From positions 906,109 to 970,108 of the forward strand of contig CAWBYD010000008.1 in assembly GCA_963792915.1 (NCBI GenBank): a DNA stretch of 64,000 bases, given 5' to 3'. A model generated the notes under the pieces. It did no database searches and was not told the origin of the DNA. It was given only the letters and a program-made list of their open reading frames with translations. The number at the start of each line of letters is the position of its first letter. The first letter of the stretch is position 1. Origin of the DNA: Solirubrobacter sp963792915. GTDB taxonomy: Bacteria > Actinomycetota > Thermoleophilia > Solirubrobacterales > Solirubrobacteraceae. Position numbers and translations under genes: made by a program. Below, in pieces: positions 1 through 8,757 of the stretch.

Positions 1-2
1 TG

Positions 3-980
3 GCGCGCCACGCGGGGGTCAGTGCGGCAACCGTCTCGCGCGTCCTCAACGACAGCCCGCTGGTCGTCGAACCGACGCGGGCGCGCGTCAACGCGGCGGT
101 GGCCGACCTCAACTACCGCCTCAACGCCGCCGCGCGCAGCCTGGCGATCGGCCGTGCCCAGGCCGTCGGCGTCGTGGTGCCGTTCTTCACCACGCCGTCG
201 GTGACCGAGCGCCTGCGCGGCGTCGTCGCGCGGCTGGGGCGCGGCGGGCGGCGCGACTACGACCTGCTGCTGTTCGACGTCGAGGCGCCCGAGCAGCGCG
301 AGGACGCGATGCGCGACCTCGCGCGCCGGGACCGCGTCGCCGGGCTGCTGATCATGTCGCTCGGCATCTCCGACGGGGAGGTCGAGGCGCTGGCGCGCGA
401 CGAATTGCCCGCCGTCCTGCTGGACGCGAGCCATCCGCGCCTGCCGCGCGTGACGATCGACAACGTCTTGGGTGGGGAGCTCGCTGGGGCGCACCTGCTC
501 TCCCGAGGTCACCGCCGGATCGGCTTCATCGGAGATAACCCCACTAACCCGTACGGCTTCATCTCAAGCGAAGATCGTCGCCGTGGGTTCGGAATTGCAC
601 TCGCGACGGCGGGGGTGGACGCCGACCCGGCGCTCGAGCGTTTCGGAGAGAACGGGCGCGACCAGGCCGCCGCGCTGGCCGCGTCCCTGCTCACCCTGCG
701 CGACCCGCCGAGCGCGATCTTCGCCTCCTCAGACGTGCACGCGATCGGCGTGCTCAAGGCCGCCGAGCGCGTGGGCGCGCGCGTCCCCGAAGACGTCGCG
801 GTGATCGGCTTCGACGACGTCGACCTCGCCGAGATCGTCGGCCTCACGACGATCCGCCAGCCGCTGTGGGACGGCGGCGCGCTGGCCGCCGACCTGCTGC
901 TGGCGGCGATCGAACGCGGCGAGCACGACCCCGTGGAAGAGCGCCAGCGGCTGACCGTCGTCGAGCGGAGGACCACATGA
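3..980 (+). CDS. LacI-family transcriptional regulator (5'-truncated by window edge)
   Basis: The reading frame is open from the left edge, so the start codon lies outside the window. The first visible residues are the LacI helix-turn-helix (ARHAGVSAATVSRVLND), followed by the hinge-helix segment (LNYRLNAAARSLAIGRAQ) and a periplasmic-binding-protein-like ligand domain ending in a typical 'PEDVAVIGFDDVDLAEIV..LTTIRQP' region. About 325 residues are visible, near full length for the family (330-345), so only a handful are missing. It is probably a sugar-responsive repressor. The stop overlaps the start of the next gene (ATGA), so it is co-transcribed with the ParB-fold and glycosidase genes. 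The controlled operator must be upstream, out of view. Confidence 0.93.
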   Translation, partial: ARHAGVSAATVSRVLNDSPLVVEPTRARVNAAVADLNYRLNAAARSLAIGRAQAVGVVVPFFTTPSVTERLRGVVARLGRGGRRDYDLLLFDVEAPEQREDAMRDLARRDRVAGLLIMSLGISDGEVEALARDELPAVLLDASHPRLPRVTIDNVLGGELAGAHLLSRGHRRIGFIGDNPTNPYGFISSEDRRRGFGIALATAGVDADPALERFGENGRDQAAALAASLLTLRDPPSAIFASSDVHAIGVLKAAERVGARVPEDVAVIGFDDVDLAEIVGLTTIRQPLWDGGALAADLLLAAIERGEHDPVEERQRLTVVERRTT

Positions 981-1867
981 GGAGCACCGGCAACCCCGGC
1001 CAGGACGCCGAGTCGGACTTCAGCCGCGAGCGCCGCCACCGCGCGCTGGCCAAGGTCGCGGCGCGCCTGCGGGCGGAGCCCGACGACATCTCGGCGATGC
1101 TGCCGTTCGAGGAGGTCGTGGCGGCGCTGGGCCGTCGCGGCGAGCGCGACCTCGGTCTCCAGGTGATTTCCCTGGACTCGATCGTGGGCTCGGTCGGGCG
1201 CGGCGGTGAGTTCGATCGCCGCTTCCGCCCGGCGTCGGCGGTGCGCGGGCGCTGGCAGAGCATCGACGCGGCGCGCCGGCGCGGTGACGCGATGCCGCCG
1301 ATCGACGTCTTCCGGATCGGCGAGCTGCACTTCGTCAAGGACGGCCATCACCGCGTGTCGGTCGCGCGCGCGCTCGGCGACACCGACATCGACGCCTACG
1401 TGCGCGAGGTGTCGACCACGCTCGGCGCCGGACGCGACCTGAAGCTGCGCGACCTGCCGCTCAAGCGCCACGAGCGCGTGTTCGGAGAGCGCGTGCCGCT
1501 GCCGCCGGACCTGGCGGCGCGGATCGAGCTCTCCGACGAGTGGCGCTACGCGCAGCTCGCGACGCTGGTCGAGGCCTGGGGCCTGCGCGCGATCTACGCC
1601 CGCGGCGAGATCCTCTCGCGCGAGCAGCTCGCGCTGGCCTGGTTTCGCGAGGAGTACGAGCCGGTCGTGAACGCGCTCGAGGAGGCGCAGCTGGGCGGCG
1701 CGGGGACGCAGACGGAGCGCTACCTGCGGATCGCGATGCTGCGCTACCTGCTCCTGCAGCAGCACGAGCTCAACGACGAGACGGTCGGGCGGATCCTCGG
1801 GGAGGGGCGCCCGCCGGGCGTGGAGGACGACACGATGGTCCACCAGATCCTCAAGGAGCTGTCCTGA
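977..1867 (+). CDS. ParB/Srx-fold domain protein of a carbohydrate operon
   Basis: Protein of 296 residues. The ATG at 977 overlaps the TGA of the LacI gene (ATGA), which fixes the start; the longer open frame upstream runs antigenically unrelated through the LacI gene and is rejected. Around residues 95-140 there is a ParB N-terminal-like segment (DVFRIGELHFVKDGHHRVS, then VARALG and an acidic/basic mix); the GHHR motif matches the GxxR nucleotide-binding box of ParB/Srx proteins. The C-terminal half is helical and charged, with no ParB DNA-binding HTH recognised. Position between a LacI regulator and a glycosidase argues against chromosome partitioning and for a metabolic or nucleotide-linked role; the exact activity is unknown. 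Confidence 0.8.
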   Translation: MRSTGNPGQDAESDFSRERRHRALAKVAARLRAEPDDISAMLPFEEVVAALGRRGERDLGLQVISLDSIVGSVGRGGEFDRRFRPASAVRGRWQSIDAARRRGDAMPPIDVFRIGELHFVKDGHHRVSVARALGDTDIDAYVREVSTTLGAGRDLKLRDLPLKRHERVFGERVPLPPDLAARIELSDEWRYAQLATLVEAWGLRAIYARGEILSREQLALAWFREEYEPVVNALEEAQLGGAGTQTERYLRIAMLRYLLLQQHELNDETVGRILGEGRPPGVEDDTMVHQILKELS

Positions 1868-3030
1868 CGCTCGACGCGGTGCTCTCGCCCGAGGGCTGGC
1901 CGTATGCGTCGTCGCTCCCGGTCGAGGCCGGCGACCCGGGCCGCTTTCACGCGCTGTTCGGGCGCGACGCGCTGATCACGGCGCTGCAGGTGCTCCCGGC
2001 ACGGCCCGAGGTGGCGCGCGCGACCCTGCACGCGCTGGCGGCGCGCCAGGGCGCGCACGAGGACCCGGGGACCCAGGAGCAGCCGGGCAAGATCGGGCAC
2101 GAGTTCCGCGACGCGCCGCCGGCGTCCTTCGTCGCCGCCGGCTGGCCCGCGGCCGGCGCGTTCCGCTACTACGGCAGCGCGGACGCGACGGCCTGGTTCC
2201 TGGTCGTGCTCGAGGCGTCGCGGGAGCCGGGGCTCGAGGGGGCGGGGCGCGCCGCAGCGGACTGGCTCGCACGCACGCTGGACGCGGGCGGCGGGCTGCT
2301 GCGCCACTCGCCGGGAACGTTCCGCGGCGGCCTCGCGCAGCAGGGCTGGCGCGACTCGATCGACGCGGCCGGCGACGCCGGCGGCGGCGGCTACGTGCGC
2401 GCCGACGGGACCAACCCCGAGCCGCCGCTGGCCGACGCCGACACGCAGGCGGTGTGCGTCGCGGCGCTGCGCGCGCTGGCGCGGCTGACCGGGGACGCCG
2501 AGTGGACGCGCCGGCTGGAGGTCCTGCGCGGGCGGCTCAGCGAGACGTTCGGCCCGGAGGTGATGGCGCTCGAGGCCGGCGATGCGGTCGTGCCGGGCGC
2601 GGGCTCCCAGCTGGGCTGGCTGCTGTGGGCCGACGCGCTCGAGCCGGCGGCCGCGCGGGCGGCGGCCGACCGGCTGTGCGAGCCGGACATCCTGACCGCC
2701 TACGGGCTGCGGACGCTCGCAACGTCTGACCCGAACTTCGCCGCGAGCGCCTACCACCGCGGCGCGGTCTGGCCGTTCGACTCCTGGCTGGGCTGGGGCG
2801 GCCTGCGCGCGGCGGGCCGCGGCGCGGCGGCCGAGCGGGTGCGCACCGGCGTGCTCGCGGCGCTCGACCGGCTGGGCCGCGCGCCCGAGCTCTACGCGGT
2901 CGAATTGGACGGCGCGTTGCAGCCGGTCGGGCTCTCCAACCGCGTGCAGGCGTGGACCGAGGGCGCCCGGTGGGCGCTCGGTCAGCATTGGGACGGCGGT
3001 GTGGGGACGTCCGGGCGTGGACTGCTGTAG
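1864..3030 (+). CDS. Glycoside hydrolase, GH63 / glycogen-debranching-like (alpha/alpha)6 barrel
   Basis: About 388 residues with the alpha/alpha-toroid hallmarks of the amylo-alpha-1,6-glucosidase/MGH1-like group: an N-terminal GRFHALFGRDALITALQ segment, a central GWRDSIDAAGD motif with its acidic residues, and a C-terminal AYHRGAVWPFDSWLGW block. It probably acts on cytoplasmic oligosaccharides imported by a transporter encoded left of the window. Start: an AAGGAG at 1853-1858 sits 5 nt before a CTG at 1864 whose CTGA overlaps the upstream stop, just like the ATGA/GTGA couplings elsewhere here; the first conventional start is GTG at 1879, 20 nt from that site. I chose 1864 but 1879 is possible. 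Substrate specificity cannot be read from sequence alone. Confidence 0.8.
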   Translation: MTLDAVLSPEGWPYASSLPVEAGDPGRFHALFGRDALITALQVLPARPEVARATLHALAARQGAHEDPGTQEQPGKIGHEFRDAPPASFVAAGWPAAGAFRYYGSADATAWFLVVLEASREPGLEGAGRAAADWLARTLDAGGGLLRHSPGTFRGGLAQQGWRDSIDAAGDAGGGGYVRADGTNPEPPLADADTQAVCVAALRALARLTGDAEWTRRLEVLRGRLSETFGPEVMALEAGDAVVPGAGSQLGWLLWADALEPAAARAAADRLCEPDILTAYGLRTLATSDPNFAASAYHRGAVWPFDSWLGWGGLRAAGRGAAAERVRTGVLAALDRLGRAPELYAVELDGALQPVGLSNRVQAWTEGARWALGQHWDGGVGTSGRGLL

Positions 3031-3044
3031 CGTCCGCCCGCCCC

Positions 3045-3602
3045 ATGTCAGGCCCCATGAACTTCCGGGTTGCCTTCCCCGGCGGAAGGAAGGCGGCCGG
3101 CCACGCACGCCGCGAACTCGAGCAGCGCCTGTCTGGGGCCCTCGGCGGCGAGCGCATGGGCGACCTGCTGCTGCTGGTGACGGAGATCATCGCCAACAGC
3201 GTCCGCCACGGCGGCGTCGAGGAGGACGGCGAGATCGAGCTGCGCGTGGCGGTCCGCGCCGATGCCGTGCGCGTCGAGATGCGCGACACCGGCATCCAGG
3301 CCGACCCGCGCGTGCGCAGCCCCGATCTGGGCGGCGGCGGCGGCTTCGGGATGGTGCTCGTGGAGCGCATGTCGGAGCGCTGGGGCGTGGCGCACGAGCC
3401 GCGCGACGGTGATCTCCCGCAGGTCGTGATGTGGTTCGAGCTGCGCCGCGAGCCCGTGGCGGGCGGTGCGGCGGGCCATGACTGGGCCCAGCACGCCGGC
3501 CCGCCGCCCGCGCCGGCGTGCGCGGCCGTCGGCCGCGGCGCCCGCCGCCCACGCCGCGGCCCGGGGCCGTCCGGCCGCGTCCGCACCGCGCTCGCTTTCT
3601 AG
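3045..3602 (+). CDS. Histidine-kinase-like ATPase, anti-sigma factor (RsbW/SpoIIAB type)
   Basis: 185 residues with a stand-alone GHKL ATP-binding fold: N box (LLVTEIIANSVRHGG, about residues 45-60), G1-like DTG (about 87-89), and a glycine-rich G2 loop (GGGGGFGMVLVERMSERW). This matches serine-kinase anti-sigma factors that phosphorylate an STAS anti-anti-sigma partner or hold a sigma factor. No cognate sigma or STAS gene is adjacent. ATG at 3045 was chosen; a second ATG at 3057 is possible. The last 40 residues are an Ala/Pro/Arg-rich tail not needed for the fold. Its TAG stop overlaps the stop of the convergent permease gene by 3-4 nt. Confidence 0.85.
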   Translation: MSGPMNFRVAFPGGRKAAGHARRELEQRLSGALGGERMGDLLLLVTEIIANSVRHGGVEEDGEIELRVAVRADAVRVEMRDTGIQADPRVRSPDLGGGGGFGMVLVERMSERWGVAHEPRDGDLPQVVMWFELRREPVAGGAAGHDWAQHAGPPPAPACAAVGRGARRPRRGPGPSGRVRTALAF

Positions 3603-5452
3603 TTCAGCTCAGCCTCGGGGTTGATGACCTCGCCCCCGCGCAGCCTGGAATGGCGAATGCCGTACGCGAAGTAGATGACGAGGCCGATCGCGAGCCAGGC
3701 CACGAACCGGATCCACGTGTCGCGCTCGAGGTACTTCATGAGGAAGATCGCCAACGCGGCGCCGATGATCGGGAACACCGGCGAGAACGGCACCCTGAAC
3801 GAGCGCTCGAGGTCCGGTCGCGTGCGGCGCAGGACGACCACGCCGATGTTGGTGATCACGAACGCGAACAGCGTGCCGATGTTGACGAGCTTGGCGATCG
3901 CCTCGAGCGGGAAGAACGCCGCGACCAGCGCGATCAGCACGGCGAACACCGCGGTGATGCGGGCCGGCGTCTGGCGCGGGCTCAGCTTGGCGAACCCTCG
4001 CGGCAGCAGCCCGTCGCGGCACATCGCGAACGTGATGCGCGTCTGCCCGTAGAGGATCGTCAGCACGACGCTCGTGATCGCGACGAGCGCGCCGAACGAG
4101 ATCAGGGTCGCGCCCCAGCCGAAGTCGAGCTGGCGCAGCACGTACGCCAGCGGCGCGTCCTGACCGTCGATCTTCGTGTACGGCACCGCGCCGACCGCCG
4201 TCACCGCGACGAGGATGTAGAGCAGCGTGCAGATCGCGAGCGACCCGATGATCGCGATCGGCAGGTCGCGGCCGGGGTTCTTCGTCTCCTCGCCCGAGGT
4301 GGAGATCGCGTCGAAGCCGATGTACGCGAAGAAGATCACCGAGGCGGCGGTCACCATGCCGTCGAAGCCCTTGGGCGAGAACGGGTGCAGGTTGCTGGAG
4401 TGAAAGCCGCTGACCGCCAGCACGATGAACAGCACCACGATCGCGAGCTTCGTGAACACCATGATCGTGTTCGCGCGCGCGCTCTCGCGCACACCCAGGA
4501 TCAGCACGCCGGCCACCGCGAGCACGATCACGACCGCGGGCAGGTTGAACGAGCCGCCGTCACCGGGCGGGCTGGCGAGCGCGTCGGGCAGCTTGAACCC
4601 GAACAGGTCGTCCATGAGGTCGTTGAAGTACTGGCCCCAGCCGACCGCGATCGCGGCCACCGAGACGGCGTACTCGAGGATCAGGTCCCAGCCGATGATC
4701 CACGCCACGAGCTCGCCCATCGTCGCGTAGCCGTACGTGTACGCGCTGCCCGAGACCGGGATCGAGGACGCCAGCTCGGCGTAGGAGAGCGCGGAGAACG
4801 CGCACGTCAGGCCGGCGAGGACGAACGACAGGATGATCGCCGGGCCGGAGTCGCCGATCGCCGTGCCGAGGATCACGAAGATGCCGGTCCCGATGATCGC
4901 GCCGATGCCCAGCGCGGTCAGGTCGAGCAGGCCGACCGCGCGCTTGAGCCCGCCTTCCTCGGTGTCGGCGACGAGCCGGTCGATGGGTTTGGTCGCGAAC
5001 AGTCCTCTGCGTGGGGCCTGCGTTGCCATCAGCTCTCCCTTCCGAGGGGGCGACACGACCAGGACCGGGCGGCGGGCCTTCTGCACGAGCTCGAGCGGGA
5101 CGTCGCCGAGCAGCCGCTGCGCGACCGGCCCGCGCGTGGAGGAGCCGGCCATGATCAGGTCGGCCTCCTGCTCCTCGGCGTAGAGCAGGATCGCGCGCGC
5201 GACGCGGCCCGGCCGGACGTCGGCGGACGCCTCGACGCCGGCGTCGCTCACGCGCTGAGCCATCGCCTGCGCGCTCGCGCGCGCGATCTCCGTGAGCTCG
5301 GAGCGGGGCGTCGGGGACAGCATCTCCATGTCGACGCCGTCGATGCTCACCACCTTCACGCTCGCGCCGGTCTGCTGAGCCAGCTCGGCGGCGGCGTCGG
5401 CCAGCCAGGGCTGGTCGGCTCCGGCCTTGGCGGCCACGACGATCGTCTTCAT
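3599..5452 (-). CDS. Universal-stress-protein domain fused to an APC-family amino acid permease
   Basis: 617 residues in one open frame. Residues 1-140 form a UspA fold (MKTIVVAAKAG start, AGSSTRGPVAQRLLG nucleotide-loop region, PVLVVSPP end). From about residue 165 an APC permease begins (GLLDLTALGIGAIIGTGIF, then about 12-14 membrane helices, with FFAYIGFDAISTSGEETKNP typical of the cationic amino acid transporter/YhdG group). Usp domains are normally found alone or at the C-terminus of such permeases; here it leads. Inside the linker an AAGGGAGAG (5041-5033) stands 3 nt before an in-frame ATG at 5029, which could start a separate permease of about 475 residues. It diverges from uvrB with a 46-bp gap. 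Confidence 0.9.
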   Translation of the reverse strand: MKTIVVAAKAGADQPWLADAAAELAQQTGASVKVVSIDGVDMEMLSPTPRSELTEIARASAQAMAQRVSDAGVEASADVRPGRVARAILLYAEEQEADLIMAGSSTRGPVAQRLLGDVPLELVQKARRPVLVVSPPRKGELMATQAPRRGLFATKPIDRLVADTEEGGLKRAVGLLDLTALGIGAIIGTGIFVILGTAIGDSGPAIILSFVLAGLTCAFSALSYAELASSIPVSGSAYTYGYATMGELVAWIIGWDLILEYAVSVAAIAVGWGQYFNDLMDDLFGFKLPDALASPPGDGGSFNLPAVVIVLAVAGVLILGVRESARANTIMVFTKLAIVVLFIVLAVSGFHSSNLHPFSPKGFDGMVTAASVIFFAYIGFDAISTSGEETKNPGRDLPIAIIGSLAICTLLYILVAVTAVGAVPYTKIDGQDAPLAYVLRQLDFGWGATLISFGALVAITSVVLTILYGQTRITFAMCRDGLLPRGFAKLSPRQTPARITAVFAVLIALVAAFFPLEAIAKLVNIGTLFAFVITNIGVVVLRRTRPDLERSFRVPFSPVFPIIGAALAIFLMKYLERDTWIRFVAWLAIGLVIYFAYGIRHSRLRGGEVINPEAELN

Positions 5453-5498
5453 GGCGCTGGTCCTACCCGTCCGCTCGGGGCTCTATCGTTGACGGGCT

Positions 5499-7502
5499 AT
5501 GCCGCCCTTCAAGCTCGACGCCGTCTATTCGCCGACGGCAGACCAGCCTGCCGCCATCACGAAGATCGCCGAGGGCATCGAGCGCGGGGATGCCGGGATC
5601 ACGCTGCTGGGCGCGACCGGGACCGGTAAGACGATGACGATGGCCGCGACGATCGAGGCCGTGCAGCGCCCGGCGCTGATCATCGCCCACAACAAGACGC
5701 TCGCGGCGCAGCTGTGCAACGAGTTCCGGACCTACTTCCCGCACAACTCGGTCGAGTACTTCGTCTCCTACTACGACTACTACCAGCCCGAGGCCTACGT
5801 CCCGTCCAAGGACCTCTACATCGAGAAGGACTCGGCGATCAACCAGGAGATCGACCGGCTGCGCCACGCGGCGACGGCGTCGCTGTTCGCGCGCCGCGAC
5901 GTGGTGATCGTCGCCTCGGTGTCGTGCATCTTCGGCCTCGGCTCGCCGGAGACCTACAACGACAACTGCCAGGTGATCGTCAAGGGCGGCTTCGTGGACC
6001 GTGACGAGCTCCTGCGCAAGCTCGTGCACCTGCAGTACAACCGCAACGACACCGCGCTGGGGCGCGGCACGTTCCGCGTGCGCGGGGACACGCTGGAGGT
6101 CTTCCCGGCCTACGAGGAGACCGCGTTCAGGGCGCTGCTGTTCGGCGACGAGGTGGAGCGGCTGCAGCACTTCGACCCGCTGACCGGCGAGCTGATCCGC
6201 GACGATCTGGAGCACGTCGCGATCTGGCCGGCGACGCACTACAACGTCAAGGAAGGGACGATGGAGCGCGCGGTGGCCGAGATCGGGCGCGAGCTCAACG
6301 AGCGCACCGCGCAGCTTGAGGCCGAGGGCAAGCTGCTCGAGTCCCACCGCCTGCGCCAGCGCACGCAGTACGACATGGAGATGCTCAAGGAGGTCGGGTT
6401 CTGCTCGGGCATCGAGAACTACTCGCGCATCCTCGATGGGCGGGCGCCGGGGTCGCGGCCCTACTGCCTGCTGGACTACTTCCCGAAGGACTTCGTCTGC
6501 TTCATCGACGAGTCGCACCAGACCGTGCCGCAGATCGGCGGCATGCACGAGGGCGACCGCTCGCGCAAGACGACCCTGGTGGACTACGGGTTCCGGCTCC
6601 CCTCGGCGCTGGACAACCGGCCGCAGACGTTCGACGAGTTCCTCTCGATCACGCCGCAGATGGTGTTCGTGAGCGCGACGCCCGGCATCTACGAGCGCGA
6701 GCACTCGCAGACGATCGTCGAGCAGATCGTCCGGCCGACCGGCATCGTGGACCCGGAGATCGACGTCCGTGAGACCAAGAACCAGATCGACGATCTGATG
6801 GGTGAGGTCCGCACCCGCGTGGACCGCAACGAGCGCGTGCTGGTGACGACGCTGACCAAGAAGATGTCCGAGGACCTCACGGACTACCTGCTCGAGATGG
6901 GCTTCCGCGTGCGCTACCTGCACTCGGAGATCGACACGCTGGAGCGGATCCAGATCATCCGCGAGCTGCGGCTCGGCGAGTACGACGTGCTGGTCGGCGT
7001 GAACCTCCTGCGCGAGGGCCTGGACCTGCCCGAGGTGTCGCTGGTGGCGATCCTCGACGCCGACAAGGAGGGCTTCCTGCGCGGCGAGACGTCACTGATC
7101 CAGACGATCGGCCGCGCCGCCCGCAACGTCGGCGGCATGGTCCTCATGTACGCCGACAAAGAGACCGACGCGATGCGTAAGGCGATCTCGGAGACCGACC
7201 GGCGGCGCGAGATCCAGCGCGCCTACAACACCGAGCACGGCATCACGCCGGAGACGATCGTCAAGGGCATCTCGGACATCACGGAGTTCCTGATGTCGGA
7301 CTCCAAGGTGCCGACCAAGGGCCGCCGGCGGCGCGCCGACAAGCAGATCGACATGGAGCCGGCCGCGATCGAGCAGATGATGCGCGAGCTCGAGGAGGAG
7401 ATGCTGGCCGCCGCCGAGGAGCTGCGCTTCGAGTACGCGGCCAAGCTGCGCGACGAGATCCGCGACCTGCGGCGCGAGCTGGACGCGGCGACGGCACCAT
7501 AG
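5499..7502 (+). CDS. uvrB: Excinuclease ABC subunit B
   Basis: 667 residues, full length. Helicase motif I GATGTGKTMT (about residues 38-47), the UvrB beta-hairpin YYDYYQPEAYVP (about 90-101) that clamps damaged DNA, CFIDESHQTVPQIGGM (DEAH-like motif II), SATPG (motif III region), GVNLLREGLDLPEV and QTIGRAARN (motifs V-VI) and a C-terminal UVR domain for UvrA/UvrC contact are all present. It loads onto lesions with UvrA, whose gene is 15 kb downstream. ATG at 5499 follows a weak Shine-Dalgarno. I see no GAAC-N4-GTTC SOS box in the 46 bp upstream, unlike uvrA. The TAG stop overlaps the GTG start of the next gene by one base. Confidence 0.98.
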   Translation: MPPFKLDAVYSPTADQPAAITKIAEGIERGDAGITLLGATGTGKTMTMAATIEAVQRPALIIAHNKTLAAQLCNEFRTYFPHNSVEYFVSYYDYYQPEAYVPSKDLYIEKDSAINQEIDRLRHAATASLFARRDVVIVASVSCIFGLGSPETYNDNCQVIVKGGFVDRDELLRKLVHLQYNRNDTALGRGTFRVRGDTLEVFPAYEETAFRALLFGDEVERLQHFDPLTGELIRDDLEHVAIWPATHYNVKEGTMERAVAEIGRELNERTAQLEAEGKLLESHRLRQRTQYDMEMLKEVGFCSGIENYSRILDGRAPGSRPYCLLDYFPKDFVCFIDESHQTVPQIGGMHEGDRSRKTTLVDYGFRLPSALDNRPQTFDEFLSITPQMVFVSATPGIYEREHSQTIVEQIVRPTGIVDPEIDVRETKNQIDDLMGEVRTRVDRNERVLVTTLTKKMSEDLTDYLLEMGFRVRYLHSEIDTLERIQIIRELRLGEYDVLVGVNLLREGLDLPEVSLVAILDADKEGFLRGETSLIQTIGRAARNVGGMVLMYADKETDAMRKAISETDRRREIQRAYNTEHGITPETIVKGISDITEFLMSDSKVPTKGRRRRADKQIDMEPAAIEQMMRELEEEMLAAAEELRFEYAAKLRDEIRDLRRELDAATAP

Positions 7503-8296
7503 TGTTCCGGACGTCCTTCCTCGCGCCCGAGGGCGAGCGTGAGGAGCTGCTCGACGCGCTGCTGCCGCTGCTCCCCGCGGGCGTCAGGGACGAGGGCGAC
7601 GTGCTGAGCACGGTCAGCGGCGCGCCGCTCGACCGGGCTGCGCTCGAAGCCGCGGCGGGGCGCTCGCTGGAGGGCTGGGCGGTCGAGGAGGTCCCGGCGG
7701 ACTGGCGCGCGCGGCGTGCGCGCTTCGGTGGTGCCGGCGTGGTGATCGAGGGCCGGGTGTCGATCCGCTCGCCCGACGATCCGCCGCCCGCGGCGGGCGT
7801 CGTCGACGTCGTCGTCGAGCGGCGCGGAAGCGCGTTCGGCTCGGGCTCGCACCCGACCACGCAGATGTGCGTCGCGCTGCTGCTGGCGCTCGAGCCGAGC
7901 GGCGGTGCGGCGGATCTCGGCTGCGGCGTCGGGACGCTCGCGATCGTCGCCGCGAAGCTCGGCTGGAGCCCCGTCGTGGGCGTGGACCGCGTGCCGGTGG
8001 CGATCGAGGTCGCGCGCGAGAACGTGGAGCGCAACGGCGTGGCGGTGGACGTCGCGGTCGCCGACCTCGCCGTCGACGCCGTCCCGCTGGCGCCGCTGCT
8101 GCTGGTCAACGCGCCGCCGCCCGTGCACGAGCGGGTCGCCGCCGCCGTCACGCCCGCGGTGCGGCACGTGATCGTCTCGGGGATCGTCGCGGGGGAGACC
8201 GAGGCGGTGCTCGCCGCGTACCGCGCCGCGGGCTTCGAGGCGGCGGCGGCGCTGGGGACGGAGGACGAGTGGATCGCGCTGCGACTGAGCTCCTGA
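7502..8296 (+). CDS. prmA: Ribosomal protein L11 methyltransferase-like protein
   Basis: 264 residues. The PrmA signature AFGSGSHPTTQMC (about residues 112-124; usual form AFGTGTHPTT) precedes the SAM-binding glycine motif DLGCGVGTLAIVAAKLG. The post-IV motif reads LLLVNAPPP rather than the usual VANIL, so substrate identity (ribosomal L11 lysines/N-terminus) is likely but not certain. The N-terminal substrate-recognition domain is present and short. GTG at 7502 overlaps the uvrB stop, implying one transcript with uvrB. The 3' end overlaps the next gene by 28 nt. Confidence 0.85.
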   Translation: MFRTSFLAPEGEREELLDALLPLLPAGVRDEGDVLSTVSGAPLDRAALEAAAGRSLEGWAVEEVPADWRARRARFGGAGVVIEGRVSIRSPDDPPPAAGVVDVVVERRGSAFGSGSHPTTQMCVALLLALEPSGGAADLGCGVGTLAIVAAKLGWSPVVGVDRVPVAIEVARENVERNGVAVDVAVADLAVDAVPLAPLLLVNAPPPVHERVAAAVTPAVRHVIVSGIVAGETEAVLAAYRAAGFEAAAALGTEDEWIALRLSS

Positions 8297-8694
8297 GCCC
8301 GGACCGCGCCGCGCGCGCCGGCGCCGCGCTCGGCCAGCTGGCCTGCGAGCTGCCGAGTGGCGGCCTGCTGATCACCGCGTCGCGCCTGGTCGAGTTCGGC
8401 GCCCGCGCGGCGATCCTGCTGGCTCCCGGGCTGTTCCGGCTGGACCTCACGCCGCAGGAGGAGACGCTCGGTCTCTACCCGCGCGCGCTCTGCGAGTACG
8501 AGGTCGAGTGGCGGGCCGGCGAGGAGACGTGGGACGGCTATCGCGACCCGAAGGGGCCGGCGCCGATGGAGCTCGCGGGCCGCTTCGAGGTGCCCGGCGG
8601 CGCGCTCGAGGCCTGGATCCACATCCTCTCGTTCACCGAGCGCGACGCGCTGGCGACGCACTTCGTCGCCAAGGCGGAGATCCGGCCCCGTTAA
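8269..8694 (+). CDS. Hypothetical protein, uvrB-prmA operon
   Basis: 141 residues, not recognised. The start is a GTG at 8269 placed 4 nt after GGAGG (8260-8264), inside the 3' end of prmA; the longer frame upstream is only an overprint of prmA. The protein is soluble, without signal peptide or membrane helix, rich in Glu/Arg, with a central segment ALCEYEVEWRAGEETWDGY and a C-terminal EAWIHILSFTERDALATH. Translational overlap with prmA suggests joint expression. A bidirectional-looking terminator hairpin follows. Confidence 0.7.
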   Translation: MDRAATELLSPDRAARAGAALGQLACELPSGGLLITASRLVEFGARAAILLAPGLFRLDLTPQEETLGLYPRALCEYEVEWRAGEETWDGYRDPKGPAPMELAGRFEVPGGALEAWIHILSFTERDALATHFVAKAEIRPR

Positions 8695-8700
8695 CGACAG

Positions 8701-8732
8701 CCGCCGCCCGAGCCTGCAGGCAAGGGCGGCGG
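8701..8732. terminator. Stem-loop between convergent genes
   Basis: CCGCCGCCC (8701-8709) pairs perfectly with GGGCGGCGG (8724-8732), enclosing a 14-nt loop that itself contains the palindrome GCCTGCAGGC. It lies between the ends of two convergent genes (8694 on plus, 8758 on minus) and lacks a T-run, as is usual in GC-rich actinobacteria. Probably terminates in both directions. Confidence 0.65.
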
Positions 8733-8757
8733 TGCCAATCGCGAGGCGGGTTCCGAG

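Noticed and set aside
3518..5629. 703-residue open frame antisense to the Usp-permease gene
   Set aside because: Arg/Asp/His-rich composition typical of an antisense overprint in GC-rich DNA; the minus-strand permease has clear motifs.
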